Shown here piece by piece: positions 1-10,527 of a stretch of 64,000 nt of DNA. Every line of letters starts with the position of its first letter. The first letter of the stretch is position 1. The position numbers were made by a program, and so were the translations under genes. Under the pieces are notes generated by a model. That model saw nothing but the letters and a program-made list of their open reading frames with translations. It searched no databases and was not told the origin of the DNA. Source of the DNA: Pseudomonas viridiflava (lineage in GTDB: Bacteria > Pseudomonadota > Gammaproteobacteria > Pseudomonadales > Pseudomonadaceae). Location: positions 186,001 to 250,000 of the forward strand of contig NZ_UTBZ01000052.1 in assembly GCF_900580865.1 (NCBI RefSeq), written 5' to 3'.

Positions 1-253
1 TCTGGATCGCGACAGCTTCACCGGTCGGGTAACCCTGCAAGTGGATAAAAAGGTCGACAACCTGCCGACCGACTCCACAGCGTCTATCCTGACCGCTGGT
101 CTGCTGGGCGAGAAGTACATCGGTATCAGCGTAGGCGGGGAAGACAAACCGCTGAAGGATGGTGGAACCATTCACGACACGCAGTCGTCACTGGTACTGG
201 AAGACCTGATCGGTAAATTCCTGCTCAATACCGTTAGCAAAGACGCCAAATGA
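1..253 (+). CDS. mlaD: MlaD, substrate-binding subunit of the Mla phospholipid ABC transporter (C-terminal part)
   Basis: The frame is already open at base 2 and ends with TGA at 251-253, so only the last ~83 residues are in the window. They contain the SASILTAGLLGEKYIGI stretch typical of the MCE/MlaD domain, followed by a GG-D-P-L loop and a short C-terminal helix ending in a lysine. MlaD is an inner-membrane-anchored periplasmic hexamer that binds phospholipid for transport between the inner and outer membranes. mlaC follows after 11 bases and mlaB overlaps mlaC, so this is the tail of a standard mlaFEDCB operon. The identification rests on the fragment plus its neighbours. Confidence 0.93.
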   Translation, partial: LDRDSFTGRVTLQVDKKVDNLPTDSTASILTAGLLGEKYIGISVGGEDKPLKDGGTIHDTQSSLVLEDLIGKFLLNTVSKDAK

Positions 254-264
254 GGAGCTTTTGA

Positions 265-909
265 ATGATTTCTACCTTGCGACGTGGCCTGTTGGTGTTG
301 CTCGCGGCATTGCCACTGATGGCTAACGCTGCGTCTGGGCAATCCGCGCATGATCTGGTGCAGGACACGACCACCCGGTTGCTGGCCGACCTGGCTGCCA
401 ACAAAGAGAAATACAAGCAGGACCCGACTGATTTCTACGCGGCGCTCAACAGCATCGTCGGGCCAGTGGTGGACGCCGAAGGCATTTCCAAGAGCATCAT
501 GACGGTCAAGTACTCGCGCAAGGCCACGCCTGCGCAGATGCAGACCTTCCAGGAAAACTTCAAGAAAGGCCTGTTCCAGTTCTACGGCAACGCCTTGCTC
601 GAGTACAACAATCAGGGCATTACCGTTGACCCTGCCAAGGACGAATCGGGCGATCGCACCAGCGTCAACATGACCGTCAAGGGCAGCAGCGGCGCAATCT
701 ATCCTGTGCAGTACACGCTGGAGAAGATCAACGGTGAGTGGAAACTGCGTAACGTGATCATCAACGGCATCAACATCGGCAAACTGTTCCGTGATCAGTT
801 CGCCGACGCGATGCAGCGCAACGGCAACGATCTGGACAAGACCATCAATGGTTGGGCCGGGGAAGTGGCCAAGGCCAAAGAAGCCACCGAAAAGAACCCC
901 GCGCAATGA
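265..909 (+). CDS. mlaC: MlaC, periplasmic phospholipid shuttle protein
   Basis: This 214-residue protein has a Sec signal peptide (basic start, hydrophobic core, cleavage probably after MANAA near residue 23). The body has the MlaC (Tol_Tol_Ttg2) fold signature: DFYAALNSIVGPVVD, a helix of AxxxQMQTFQENFK type, and the late segment GEWKLRNVIINGINIG. MlaC ferries phospholipid between the outer-membrane MlaA complex and inner-membrane MlaFEDB. A GAGGAG ribosome site lies just before the ATG. The stop overlaps the mlaB start (ATGA), which suggests translational coupling. Length matches the family. Confidence 0.95.
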   Translation: MISTLRRGLLVLLAALPLMANAASGQSAHDLVQDTTTRLLADLAANKEKYKQDPTDFYAALNSIVGPVVDAEGISKSIMTVKYSRKATPAQMQTFQENFKKGLFQFYGNALLEYNNQGITVDPAKDESGDRTSVNMTVKGSSGAIYPVQYTLEKINGEWKLRNVIINGINIGKLFRDQFADAMQRNGNDLDKTINGWAGEVAKAKEATEKNPAQ

Positions 910-1211
910 ATGAGGCCGCAGTTCGTATGAGTGATGTCGACGAGCTTCTGCTCAGCGGGGTGCTGGACTATCGCACCGGCGCTGACCTGCGCAAGCAAGG
1001 CCAGGCGTTGATCAAGTCCAGCAAGGCGTCTTCGCTGGTGATCGACTGCTCGGCGGTGAAGAAGTCCAGCAGCGTCGGCTTGTCGTTGCTACTGTGCTTC
1101 ATGCGCGATGCCAGCGCGGCCGGCAAGGCTGTCAGCATCCGTGCGATGCCCGAAGACATGCGCGAAATTGCTCAGGTCAGTGAACTGACCGAACTGTTGG
1201 CGCAACCCTGA
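906..1211 (+). CDS. mlaB: MlaB, STAS-domain subunit of the Mla transporter
   Basis: A 101-residue STAS-domain protein. The chosen ATG at 906 overlaps the mlaC stop in an ATGA arrangement; an in-frame ATG at 927 (MSDVDELL) is a possible alternative. The STAS core is visible as a hydrophobic strand (SSLVIDCSAV), then a KKSSSVGLSLLLCFMR segment where conserved Ser/Thr residues lie, and a C-terminal helix. MlaB is cytoplasmic and binds the ATPase MlaF, stabilising and regulating the MlaFEDB complex. A strong terminator follows directly, so it is the last gene of the operon. Confidence 0.93.
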   Translation: MNEAAVRMSDVDELLLSGVLDYRTGADLRKQGQALIKSSKASSLVIDCSAVKKSSSVGLSLLLCFMRDASAAGKAVSIRAMPEDMREIAQVSELTELLAQP

Positions 1212-1227
1212 ACCCGCATCAATAAAG

Positions 1228-1277
1228 AAGCCCCCCGTCAGAGTCCTGCCATGCGGGGTTCGCAGGCGCGGGGCTTT
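1228..1277 (+). terminator. Rho-independent terminator after mlaB
   Basis: A GC-rich stem (GCCCC...GGGGC arms, imperfect at the base) is followed by TTTTTT at 1275-1280. It starts 16 bases after the mlaB stop and separates the mla operon from the BolA-type gene. Confidence 0.75.
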
Positions 1278-1326
1278 TTTGTATGATGTCCGACCCGTGC
1301 GCACAGGGCGCCGATTGAGGTTGAGC

Positions 1327-2854
<1,528 letters not shown>

Positions 2855-2896
2855 TTGCTGCATTGGGACACAGGGACGTGTCCACTGATTTTAAGA

Positions 2897-2947
2897 GTCG
2901 AGCCGGTTTCCGGCTCGATGTGTGTCCGGCGCCGATTGCGACCGGAC
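2897..2947 (+). promoter_or_regulatory. Two hairpins in the murA-hisG gap
   Basis: A perfect 9-bp stem with a TTT loop (TCGAGCCGG/CCGGCTCGA, 2897-2917) is followed by a second hairpin with GTCCGG/CCGGAC arms (2924-2947). Neither has a T-run, so they are not classical terminators. They lie in the hisG leader and could be mRNA structure or a processing site. I see no histidine-rich leader peptide, so a his-type attenuator is not supported. Confidence 0.4.
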
Positions 2948-2978
2948 ATGAGTACCTTGATAAGGACTGACGTTTCCC

Positions 2979-3614
2979 ATGTTGACCATCGCACTGTCCA
3001 AGGGCCGCATCCTTGACGACACCCTGCCGCTTCTCGCCGAAGCGGGCATTGTGCCGACCGAGAATCCGGACAAGAGCCGCAAGCTGATCATTCCCACGAC
3101 GCAGGACGACGTTCGTCTGCTGATCGTGCGTGCCACCGATGTGCCGACTTACGTCGAGCATGGCGCGGCTGACCTCGGCGTTGCCGGTAAAGACGTGTTG
3201 ATGGAATACACCGGCCAGGGCCTGTACGAGCCGCTGGATCTGCAGATCGCCCAGTGCAAGCTGATGACCGCCGGCAAAATCGGCGCGCCTGAGCCCAAGG
3301 GCCGCTTGCGCGTGGCGACCAAGTTCGTCAACGTCGCCAAGCGCTACTACGCCGAGCAGGGCCGTCAGGTCGATATCATCAAGCTCTACGGCTCGATGGA
3401 GCTGGCGCCGCTGATCGGTCTCGCCGACAAGATCATCGACGTGGTCGACACCGGTAACACCCTGCGCGCCAACGGCCTGGAACCTCAGGAACTGATCGCC
3501 ACGATCAGCTCGCGCCTGGTCGTCAATAAAGCTTCGATGAAAATGCAACACGCCCGAATCCAGGCGTTGATCGATACCCTGCGCAACGCAGTGGAATCGC
3601 GACACCGCGGCTGA
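2979..3614 (+). CDS. hisG: ATP phosphoribosyltransferase HisG (short form)
   Basis: At 211 residues this is the short HisG form, which lacks the C-terminal regulatory ACT-like domain and normally needs HisZ as regulatory partner; no hisZ is in this window. It catalyses ATP + PRPP to phosphoribosyl-ATP, the first step of histidine synthesis. Motifs: [10 protein letters not shown] at the N-terminus, [13 protein letters not shown], and the PRPP-binding segment [16 protein letters not shown]. hisD and hisC follow, although a terminator-like hairpin separates hisG from hisD. Confidence 0.97.
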   Translation: MLTIALSKGRILDDTLPLLAEAGIVPTENPDKSRKLIIPTTQDDVRLLIVRATDVPTYVEHGAADLGVAGKDVLMEYTGQGLYEPLDLQIAQCKLMTAGKIGAPEPKGRLRVATKFVNVAKRYYAEQGRQVDIIKLYGSMELAPLIGLADKIIDVVDTGNTLRANGLEPQELIATISSRLVVNKASMKMQHARIQALIDTLRNAVESRHRG

Positions 3615-3666
3615 TTTACCTGCGCGACCTTAAGTCGCGCCCGTCTATCCGCCTCATAGCCAGAAT

Positions 3667-3716
3667 CTCAGGTGCCCAAGCGGAAACGACTGCTAAGTTA
3701 GGGCGCCTGAGTTTTT
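3667..3716 (+). terminator. Terminator-like hairpin between hisG and hisD
   Basis: Arms CTCAGGtGCCC and GGGCgCCTGAG pair with one mismatch and are followed by TTTTT at 3712-3716. It ends 24 bases before the hisD ATG. It could end the murA-hisG transcript or only attenuate it, in which case hisDC has its own promoter or is expressed by read-through. Confidence 0.65.
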
Positions 3717-3739
3717 GCCATTCCTATGAGGCTCTCGCT

Positions 3740-5077
3740 ATGACCGCACCGACTGCAATTCGCCGACTCAACGCTGCTGACCCGGATTTCGCGCATCATC
3801 TGGATCATTTGCTGAGCTGGGAAAGTGTGTCTGACGACTCGGTCAATCAGCGGGTGCTGGACATCATCAAGGCTGTGCGCGAACGCGGCGACGCGGCGCT
3901 GGTCGAGTTCACCCAGAAATTCGACGGCCTCGAAGTCGCTTCGATGGCCGACCTGATACTGCCGCGCGAGCGCCTGGAACTGGCCCTGACCCGCATCACC
4001 GTGCCACAGCGCGAAGCACTGGAAAAAGCCGCCGCCCGCGTGCGCAGCTATCACGAAAAACAGAAGCAGGATTCCTGGAGCTACACCGAAGCTGACGGCA
4101 CTGTGCTCGGCCAGAAGGTCACGCCGCTGGATCGCGCTGGTCTGTACGTGCCGGGCGGCAAGGCGTCGTACCCGTCGTCGGTGTTGATGAACGCGATTCC
4201 GGCCAAGGTCGCGGGCGTGACAGAAGTGGTCATGGTCGTGCCGACGCCACGCGGTGAAATCAATGAGCTGGTGCTGGCGGCTGCGTGCATTGCGGGTGTC
4301 GACCGGGTGTTCACCATCGGTGGCGCACAAGCGGTTGCTGCTTTGGCCTACGGCACCGAAAGCGTGCCGAAAGTCGACAAAGTCGTTGGCCCGGGCAACA
4401 TCTATGTCGCCACTGCCAAGCGCCACGTATTCGGTCAGGTCGGCATCGACATGATCGCCGGCCCTTCAGAAATCCTCGTGGTCTGCGATGGCCAGACCGA
4501 TCCGGACTGGATCGCCATGGACCTGTTCTCGCAAGCTGAGCACGACGAAGACGCGCAGGCGATTCTGGTCAGCCCGGACGCCGAGTTCCTCGACAAGGTC
4601 GCCGCGAGCATCGATAAACTGCTGCCGACCATGGACCGCGCGACCATCATCGAAACCTCGATCAATGGCCGTGGTGCGCTGATTCACGTGAAGGACATGG
4701 CCCAAGCGATCGAAGTCGCCAACCGCATTGCCCCGGAACACTTGGAGCTGTCGGTCGCTGACCCGCAAGCCTGGCTGCCGCAGATCCGCCACGCTGGCGC
4801 TATCTTCATGGGCCGCCACACCTCCGAAGCCCTGGGCGATTACTGCGCAGGCCCGAACCACGTGCTGCCGACCTCCGGCACCGCGCGGTTCTCTTCGCCG
4901 CTGGGCGTGTACGACTTCCAGAAGCGTTCGTCGATCATCTTCTGCTCTGAAGCCGGTGCTTCTGAGTTGGGTAAAACCGCATCGGTTCTGGCCCGTGGCG
5001 AATCGCTGAGCGCCCACGCGCGCAGCGCCGAATACCGCATCAAAGACGAAGACTTTCTAAAAGGGCAGGGGAACTGA
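3740..5077 (+). CDS. hisD: Histidinol dehydrogenase HisD
   Basis: A 445-residue Zn- and NAD-dependent enzyme making the last two oxidations from L-histidinol to L-histidine. Family signatures are intact: [16 protein letters not shown], the [17 protein letters not shown] nucleotide-site region, [13 protein letters not shown], and the zinc/catalytic stretch IAGPSEILV...[10 protein letters not shown]. The C-terminal substrate site [18 protein letters not shown] is also present. hisC starts 4 bases after its stop, so the two are translated from one message. Confidence 0.98.
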   Translation: MTAPTAIRRLNAADPDFAHHLDHLLSWESVSDDSVNQRVLDIIKAVRERGDAALVEFTQKFDGLEVASMADLILPRERLELALTRITVPQREALEKAAARVRSYHEKQKQDSWSYTEADGTVLGQKVTPLDRAGLYVPGGKASYPSSVLMNAIPAKVAGVTEVVMVVPTPRGEINELVLAAACIAGVDRVFTIGGAQAVAALAYGTESVPKVDKVVGPGNIYVATAKRHVFGQVGIDMIAGPSEILVVCDGQTDPDWIAMDLFSQAEHDEDAQAILVSPDAEFLDKVAASIDKLLPTMDRATIIETSINGRGALIHVKDMAQAIEVANRIAPEHLELSVADPQAWLPQIRHAGAIFMGRHTSEALGDYCAGPNHVLPTSGTARFSSPLGVYDFQKRSSIIFCSEAGASELGKTASVLARGESLSAHARSAEYRIKDEDFLKGQGN

Positions 5078-5080
5078 GCG

Positions 5081-6133
5081 ATGAGTAAATTCTGGAGCCC
5101 GTTCGTCAAGGATCTGGTGCCGTACGTGCCGGGCGAACAGCCGAAGCTGACCAAACTGGTCAAGCTCAACACCAACGAAAACCCGTACGGCCCATCGCCA
5201 AAAGCCTTGGCGGCGATGCAGACCGAACTGAATGACAACCTGCGTCTGTACCCGGACCCGAACAGCGACCTGCTGAAAACCGCCGTCGCCCAGTATTACG
5301 GTGTGCAGAGCAATCAGGTGTTCCTCGGCAACGGTTCGGACGAAGTGCTCGCGCACATCTTCCACGGTTTGCTGCAGCATGATCAGCCGCTGCTGTTCCC
5401 GGACATCAGCTACAGCTTCTATCCGGTTTACTGCGGTTTGTACGGCATCGAGTTTGATGCGGTGCCGCTGGACGCGCAGTTCCAGATCGATCCGGTGGAC
5501 TATGCCAAGCCGAATGGCGGGATCATCTTCCCTAACCCGAACGCGCCAACCGGTTGCCTGCTGGCGCTGGAAGCGGTCGAACAGATCCTCAGGGCCAGCC
5601 CGGATTCGGTGGTCGTGGTGGACGAGGCGTACATCGACTTCGGCGGCGAAACGGCGATCAGTCTGGTGGATCGTTATCCGAACCTACTGGTGACGCAGAC
5701 CCTGTCCAAGTCGCGTTCGCTGGCTGGTTTGCGCGTTGGTTTCGCGGTCGGGCATCCCGATCTGATCGAGGCGCTGGAGCGAATCAAGAACAGCTTCAAC
5801 TCCTATCCGTTGGATCGTCTGGCGATTGTCGGTGCGGCAGCGGCGTTCGAAGATCGCGAGTACTTCGACAAGACATGCCGTCTGGTCATCGAGAGCCGTG
5901 AGTGGGTGATTGCGCAGTTGCAGGCCAAGGGTTTTGAGGTGCTGCCGTCGGCGGCGAACTTTATTTTCGCCCGGCATCCGCAGCATGATGCGGCAGGGCT
6001 GGCGGCCAAGCTGCGTGAGCAGGGCGTGATTGTGCGGCACTTCAAGCAGGAGCGGATTGCGCAGTTCCTGCGGATTTCGATTGGCACGCCGGAGCAGAAT
6101 CAGGCGCTGATCGATGGGCTTGGCGACCTCTAA
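5081..6133 (+). CDS. hisC: Histidinol-phosphate aminotransferase HisC
   Basis: A 350-residue fold-type I PLP aminotransferase that converts imidazole-acetol phosphate and glutamate to histidinol phosphate. The N-terminal [12 protein letters not shown] motif, the FPNPNAPTG strand, the DEAYIDF aspartate that contacts the PLP ring nitrogen, and the PLP lysine in [17 protein letters not shown] (Lys210) are all present. The usual partner order hisG-hisD-hisC matches what I recall of P. aeruginosa (hisC1). A dispersed repeat element begins directly downstream. Confidence 0.97.
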   Translation: MSKFWSPFVKDLVPYVPGEQPKLTKLVKLNTNENPYGPSPKALAAMQTELNDNLRLYPDPNSDLLKTAVAQYYGVQSNQVFLGNGSDEVLAHIFHGLLQHDQPLLFPDISYSFYPVYCGLYGIEFDAVPLDAQFQIDPVDYAKPNGGIIFPNPNAPTGCLLALEAVEQILRASPDSVVVVDEAYIDFGGETAISLVDRYPNLLVTQTLSKSRSLAGLRVGFAVGHPDLIEALERIKNSFNSYPLDRLAIVGAAAAFEDREYFDKTCRLVIESREWVIAQLQAKGFEVLPSAANFIFARHPQHDAAGLAAKLREQGVIVRHFKQERIAQFLRISIGTPEQNQALIDGLGDL

Positions 6134-6142
6134 AGGCAAGAG

Positions 6143-6335
6143 CCCCTCACCCTAGCCCTCCCGAAACGTCGGACCGCCCAGAGGGAGAGGGGACTGATTG
6201 GGGATGCTCCCGAGTTGCACCGACCTGAACTTGCTTTACCGAATCCATAATCGACTCGGTAATTCAGGTCGATGCATGACGCCTTACACCTCGGTCGGCC
6301 CCCTCTCCCTCCGGGAGAGGGCTGGGGTGAGGGGG
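6143..6335 (-). repeat. Dispersed ~190-bp repeat element, copy 1 (inverted relative to copies 2 and 3)
   Basis: The ends are inverted: CCCCTCACCCTAGCCCTC at the left and GAGAGGGCTGGGGTGAGG at the right. Inside are an inner GAGGGAGAGGGGACTGA block and a core with TCGACTCGGTAATTCAGGTCG. Read on the minus strand it aligns by eye along its whole length with the first and last parts of the element at 59910-60482 and with the ends of that at 60892-61039. It lies between hisC and the DUF4198 gene stop. Confidence 0.8.
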
Positions 6336-6340
6336 CGCTT

Positions 6341-7060
6341 TTATTCGTGATGTGGTTCGCCGAGGAACGTCAGTGAGCTAAACAAGCCGCGACTATCCAC
6401 ATCTGCGCTGCCTTTCACCTTCACTTCTACCTGCGCCGCAATCACATTCAACCCTTCATTCCTCACCAACACCTGCGCCCGCCCATCCTTATCAGTCTCG
6501 GTGCTCAATGTGTTCGGCGCGCTGCGATAGTCGCCAATCAACTTCACCCCCGCCGCCGGTTTACCATCGAGCAACACCCGCACTGGCAAAGACTTGCCCG
6601 GTCCAACGGTCAACGGATCGACCTCAGGCAAAATCAGCAACTTGATCTGATCGAGCTTGGGCAGCTTCGCCCCCGGCTGATAGATCGCCAGACTGTATTT
6701 GAACGTCTCGGTCGCCTCGACAGCGCCCGGCACTTTGCTGCGACCTTGGTTGATCCACTTCTTGTCAGCCGTTTGCGACCACATGCCATTGTTCAATGCC
6801 ACGGCCATCACCGCGGGCGACTTCAAAGGTTTCAGACGAGCATGATCTGTCAGGCGCTCGACGCTGACGGGAATCATCTTGCCGGCAACGTCGTAGGCCC
6901 AGGCACCGCTGACCTTCTGCGCTTTGAACGCATTGTCCTCAGCGCCGTGACCGTAGACCACTTCGATATTGCCGCGGCGTTGTTCCGTCCACAGGCCATG
7001 GGCCGAGACCTGGCCCGCGAACAGCGCGGCGATGAGCCCAAGGGTTTTTCCGTATTGCAT
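6341..7060 (-). CDS. DUF4198-family periplasmic protein, probable metal-uptake accessory
   Basis: A 239-residue protein with a signal peptide (cleavage probably after GQVSA, residue 21), which would leave a mature N-terminus starting with histidine (HGLWTEQ). The DUF4198 family is linked to nickel/cobalt transport proteins and commonly has such an early His; the C-terminus also ends in a His pair (EPHHE). A second domain of about 90 residues looks Ig-like (LLDGKPAAGVKLIGDY...TDKDGRAQVLV). It starts 12 bases after the stop of the TonB receptor, so the two form an operon. Likely role: periplasmic metal or metal-complex handling next to that receptor. The substrate is not determined. Confidence 0.75.
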   Translation of the reverse strand: MQYGKTLGLIAALFAGQVSAHGLWTEQRRGNIEVVYGHGAEDNAFKAQKVSGAWAYDVAGKMIPVSVERLTDHARLKPLKSPAVMAVALNNGMWSQTADKKWINQGRSKVPGAVEATETFKYSLAIYQPGAKLPKLDQIKLLILPEVDPLTVGPGKSLPVRVLLDGKPAAGVKLIGDYRSAPNTLSTETDKDGRAQVLVRNEGLNVIAAQVEVKVKGSADVDSRGLFSSLTFLGEPHHE

Positions 7061-7072
7061 GGTGACTTCCTT

Positions 7073-9178
7073 TTACAGGTTGAGTGTCAGGCTGACGGTG
7101 AAATTGCGCGGCTCACCGGGGTTGACCCAGTAGTTGCTGTAGGAGCGCTCGTAATACTTTTCGTCGAAGATGTTATTGAGGTTCAGGCCGACGGTGACGT
7201 TGTCGCTGGCATTGTAGTGCGCGAGCAAGTCGACGGTCTGATAGGCCGGCAATTCGAAGTCGCTGCCGGATTCGCCTGAGCGGTCACCGACATAGGTGAA
7301 CGCTGCGCCAATGTCCGAGCCGCGCAAATGGCCGTCCTGAAACTCGTAAACACCGAGCAGACTGCCGCTGCGTTTGGCCACGCCGAGGATGCGGCTGCCG
7401 GTCGGAATCACCGCGTCGCCCTTGGTCACTTCGGCGTCGATGTAAGCGAAGGCGCCGATCACCCGCACTGCGTCAGTCACTTGTCCGGTGATTTGCAGAT
7501 CGAAACCGCGACTGCGTGCTTTGCCCATCGCGCGGCTGGTGTCGGTGGCCGGGTCGAGGGCGAGGACGTTTTCCTTGTCGATGTGGAAGAAGGCGAGGGT
7601 GCTGCTCAGGCGCTCGTCGAACAGTTCGTTCTTGATCCCGATTTCATAGCCGACGCCTTCTTCCGGATCGAAGGATTTGCCGGAGGCGTCGAGGCCATTG
7701 TTCGGTTTGAACGAGGTCGAGGCGTTGGCGAACAGCCCGGTGTTCGGTGTCAGTTGGTAAAGCAGGCCGGCGCGCTGGGTGAGGGCATCGTGACGCTGGC
7801 TGCTCGTGGCGTTGCGGCTGTGATCGTCGATGCGCTGGTCGAAATGCTCGAAACGCGCACCGATCATCCCGCGCAGTTTGTCGGTGAAGATGATCTGATC
7901 CTGCAGGTTCAGCGCATGACTTTCGACCTGTTCGAAGAAGTCAGTGCCCGAGCGTGCCCCGTTGGGTTTCGGCTGACCGTAGATCGGTTTATAGATGTCG
8001 ATGGCGTACGGGCCGCCGGCAATCGTGGTGACGCGCTCGTTCTTGCGGAAGTTTTCATACTCGGTGCCAATCAGCAGTTCGTGTTGCCATGAGCCTAGAT
8101 CGAACAGGCCGCGCAATTCCAGTTGGGTGATGCTGTCGTGCCAGCTCGTATCGCGTTCGCGCAAGCGACGGTTGACCGTGTGGCCATCGGCGTTCAGCGC
8201 TCGTTGTTCCGAGGCGTCACCCCAGAGTTTGCCTTCCTTGTAATGGCTGGCCAGGCGCAGCTTCCAGCTGTCGTTGAGGTGATGTTCGAGGGTCGCCTGC
8301 AGCAGGTTGTTGTGGTTGTCGATGTTGCCGTCGTTGGGTTCGCCGAGGAAGGTCGAGCGCGACACGCCGCTCCATTTATTGTTGGGGGCGACGATGCCGC
8401 GATCGAACGTGGAGCTGTGACGGACGATTTCGCTTTCCACCAACAGCGACGTGTCCGGGTTCAGTTGCCAACTGATCGAGGGCGCGACGAATACGCGTTG
8501 ACTGTCGACGTGATCGCGAAAGCTGTGGTTGTCCTCGACCGCGAGGTTGATCCGCGAGAGCACATTGCCCTGATCATCCAGCGGCGTGTTGACGTCCAGC
8601 GCGGTGCGATAGCGGTCCCAACTGCCGGCGCTGGTTTGCAACGTGGTGAAGGCTTCGGGCTGCGGTTTCTTGGTGACGATGTTCACTGTGCCGCCGGGAT
8701 CGCCGCGGCCGTACAGACTGGCGGCGGGGCCTTTGAGCACTTCGATGCGCTCGATGTTGGCCGCGTCGGGTGTGCTCGGATAACCGCGATTGGCGCTGAA
8801 GCCGTCCTTGTAGAACTCCGAGGTGGAGAAGCCGCGCACGCTGTATTCGTAAAGCGTCAGGCCGCCGAAGTTGTTCTGCTTCGACACGCCACCGGCGAAA
8901 TCCAGCGCGCGCTCGACACTGCTGCTGCCCAGGTCCTTGAGTACGCTGGCGGGTACGACGCTGATCGCTTGCGGGATATCGCGAATCGCCGTGTCGGTTT
9001 TGGTCGCGCTGGACGAGCGCGTGGCGCGATAGCCCTTGACCGGGCCGGTCGGCGATTCGTAATCGGAGACGACGCTGATGGCGTCGAGTTCGAGGGGTTT
9101 GGGTTCTTCGGCGAAGGCTGGGTCGACCAGCAAACCGAGGCTCAGGCCGAGCAGGGAGGCCTTTGTTCGAGACGACAT
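7073..9178 (-). CDS. TonB-dependent outer-membrane receptor
   Basis: The protein (701 residues from the chosen ATG) has a signal peptide ending near PAFA, a short linker with a possible TonB box (DAISVVSDY), a plug domain (RDIPQAISVVPASVLKDLG, then IERIEVLKGPAASLYGRGDPGGTVN) and a 22-strand-type barrel ending in the aromatic-poor SLTLNL. There is no N-terminal STN signalling domain, so it does not look like a FecA-type transducer. An ATG five codons upstream (9193) is possible, but 9178 gives MSSRTK with a conventional signal peptide. General annotation would be siderophore receptor; the DUF4198 partner suggests metal or metallophore import instead. Confidence 0.88.
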   Translation of the reverse strand: MSSRTKASLLGLSLGLLVDPAFAEEPKPLELDAISVVSDYESPTGPVKGYRATRSSSATKTDTAIRDIPQAISVVPASVLKDLGSSSVERALDFAGGVSKQNNFGGLTLYEYSVRGFSTSEFYKDGFSANRGYPSTPDAANIERIEVLKGPAASLYGRGDPGGTVNIVTKKPQPEAFTTLQTSAGSWDRYRTALDVNTPLDDQGNVLSRINLAVEDNHSFRDHVDSQRVFVAPSISWQLNPDTSLLVESEIVRHSSTFDRGIVAPNNKWSGVSRSTFLGEPNDGNIDNHNNLLQATLEHHLNDSWKLRLASHYKEGKLWGDASEQRALNADGHTVNRRLRERDTSWHDSITQLELRGLFDLGSWQHELLIGTEYENFRKNERVTTIAGGPYAIDIYKPIYGQPKPNGARSGTDFFEQVESHALNLQDQIIFTDKLRGMIGARFEHFDQRIDDHSRNATSSQRHDALTQRAGLLYQLTPNTGLFANASTSFKPNNGLDASGKSFDPEEGVGYEIGIKNELFDERLSSTLAFFHIDKENVLALDPATDTSRAMGKARSRGFDLQITGQVTDAVRVIGAFAYIDAEVTKGDAVIPTGSRILGVAKRSGSLLGVYEFQDGHLRGSDIGAAFTYVGDRSGESGSDFELPAYQTVDLLAHYNASDNVTVGLNLNNIFDEKYYERSYSNYWVNPGEPRNFTVSLTLNL

Positions 9179-9219
9179 GTTATGTTGTTCCAATTATTAG
9201 AATTGAAACAATATAACAT
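9177..9219. promoter_or_regulatory. 43-bp near-perfect palindrome over the TonB receptor start
   Basis: Two 19-base arms (9177-9195 and 9201-9219) match at 17 of 19 positions around the loop ATTAG. The outer parts read ATGTTATGTTGTT and AACAATATAACAT. The left arm includes the first two bases' complement of the receptor ATG. Position and symmetry suggest an operator for a dimeric repressor. The GTTAT/ATAAC ends resemble Zur-type half-sites, but the fit to a full Zur box is only partial. Confidence 0.6.
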
Positions 9220-9266
9220 GCCCGTTGAGAATGTCTTTTATTCGCGCGACTGGCGCGAAAAAAGTT

Positions 9267-10424
9267 TTATTCTTCTTTTTCTTTCACCGGCGCCGGTGGT
9301 GGGCGCAAGCCGATTTCCGCGGTGAGCTTGATCTCTTTGCCATTGCGCATCACCTGAATTGTCACTTTGTCCGTCGGTTTGATCCGCGCGACCTGGTTCA
9401 TCGAACGGCGACCATCACCGGCCGGCTCGCCATCAATGCTCAGAATCACGTCGCCCAATTGCAGGCCTGCCTTCTGTGCCGGGCCATCGCGGAAGATCCC
9501 TGCGACGACAATCCCCGGACGCCCGGACAAGCCGAACGACTCAGCCAGTTCCTGGGTCAGCGGTTGCACTTCAATGCCCAGCCAGCCGCGAATCACCTGA
9601 CCGTGTTCGATGATCGACTTCATCACTTCCATCGCCAGTTTCACCGGGATCGCGAAGCCGATGCCTTGCGAGCCACCGGATTTGGAGAAGATCGCCGTGT
9701 TGATGCCGGTCAGATTGCCGTTGGCATCGACCAGCGCACCGCCAGAGTTGCCCGGGTTGATCGCCGCGTCGGTCTGGATGAAGTCTTCGTAGTTGTTCAG
9801 GCCCAACTGATTACGCCCGGTGGCGCTGATGATGCCCATGGTCACGGTCTGGCCGACGCCAAACGGGTTGCCGATGGCCAGCGCGACGTCGCCGATGCGA
9901 ATGTTGTCGGAGCGGCCCACGGTGATCGCCGGCAGGGTCTTCAGATCGATCTTCAACACCGCGAGGTCGGTTTCCGGATCGCTGCCGATGACGCGGGCGA
10001 GGGTTTCACGGCCGTCCTTCAGCGCCACGACGATTTGATCGGCACCGCTGGTTACGTGGTTGTTGGTGAGGATGTAGCCTTCCGGACTCATGATCACGCC
10101 GGAACCGAGGCTCGATTCCATGCGTTTCTGCTTCGGCGAGTTATCACCGAAGAAGCGCCGGAACTGCGGATCCTCAAACAGCGGATGCGCCGGTTTGTTG
10201 ATGACTTTGGTGGTGTAGAGGTTGACCACCGAAGGCGCGGCAATGGTCACCGCGTCCGCATAGGACACCGGCCCCTGCTGCACGCTGGTGGTTTGCGGGG
10301 CCTGTTGCAGGTTGACGTCGAGGCTCGGAAGCCCGACCCACTGCGGGTAACGCTGAATAATCAACAGAGCGATAAGCACACCGGCCAACAGCGGCCAGCC
10401 GAAAAAACGCAGCGCCTTGAGCAT
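9267..10424 (-). CDS. algW: AlgW, DegS-type periplasmic serine protease with PDZ domain
   Basis: A 385-residue HtrA-family protease anchored by one N-terminal membrane helix (residues 9-24). Catalytic triad: His123 (TNNHV), Asp153 (ETDLAVL) and Ser227 (NPGNSGGAL). A single PDZ domain occupies roughly residues 275-370, followed by a Pro/Lys/Glu-rich tail. In Pseudomonas AlgW senses misfolded outer-membrane proteins through the PDZ domain and cleaves anti-sigma factor MucA, starting release of AlgU. One PDZ domain plus a membrane anchor distinguishes it from MucD/DegP. It is divergent from the NIF3 gene, sharing a 103-base promoter region. Confidence 0.95.
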   Translation of the reverse strand: MLKALRFFGWPLLAGVLIALLIIQRYPQWVGLPSLDVNLQQAPQTTSVQQGPVSYADAVTIAAPSVVNLYTTKVINKPAHPLFEDPQFRRFFGDNSPKQKRMESSLGSGVIMSPEGYILTNNHVTSGADQIVVALKDGRETLARVIGSDPETDLAVLKIDLKTLPAITVGRSDNIRIGDVALAIGNPFGVGQTVTMGIISATGRNQLGLNNYEDFIQTDAAINPGNSGGALVDANGNLTGINTAIFSKSGGSQGIGFAIPVKLAMEVMKSIIEHGQVIRGWLGIEVQPLTQELAESFGLSGRPGIVVAGIFRDGPAQKAGLQLGDVILSIDGEPAGDGRRSMNQVARIKPTDKVTIQVMRNGKEIKLTAEIGLRPPPAPVKEKEE

Positions 10425-10527
10425 TAAGCACGTCCTGGAAAAGTTGCAGGCGGGGTCAGACCGCCCATAATGTCGCGCATTATACGAGGCCGCGCGTGCC
10501 TCTGAACGGGATATTTAGGAGTCTTTC

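Noticed and set aside
2855..2978. Histidine attenuator before hisG
   Set aside because: No His-rich leader peptide and no T-run after the hairpins.
8123..9325. 400-codon open frame antisense to the TonB receptor
   Set aside because: Shadow frame rich in Ala/Val/Arg without domain similarity.
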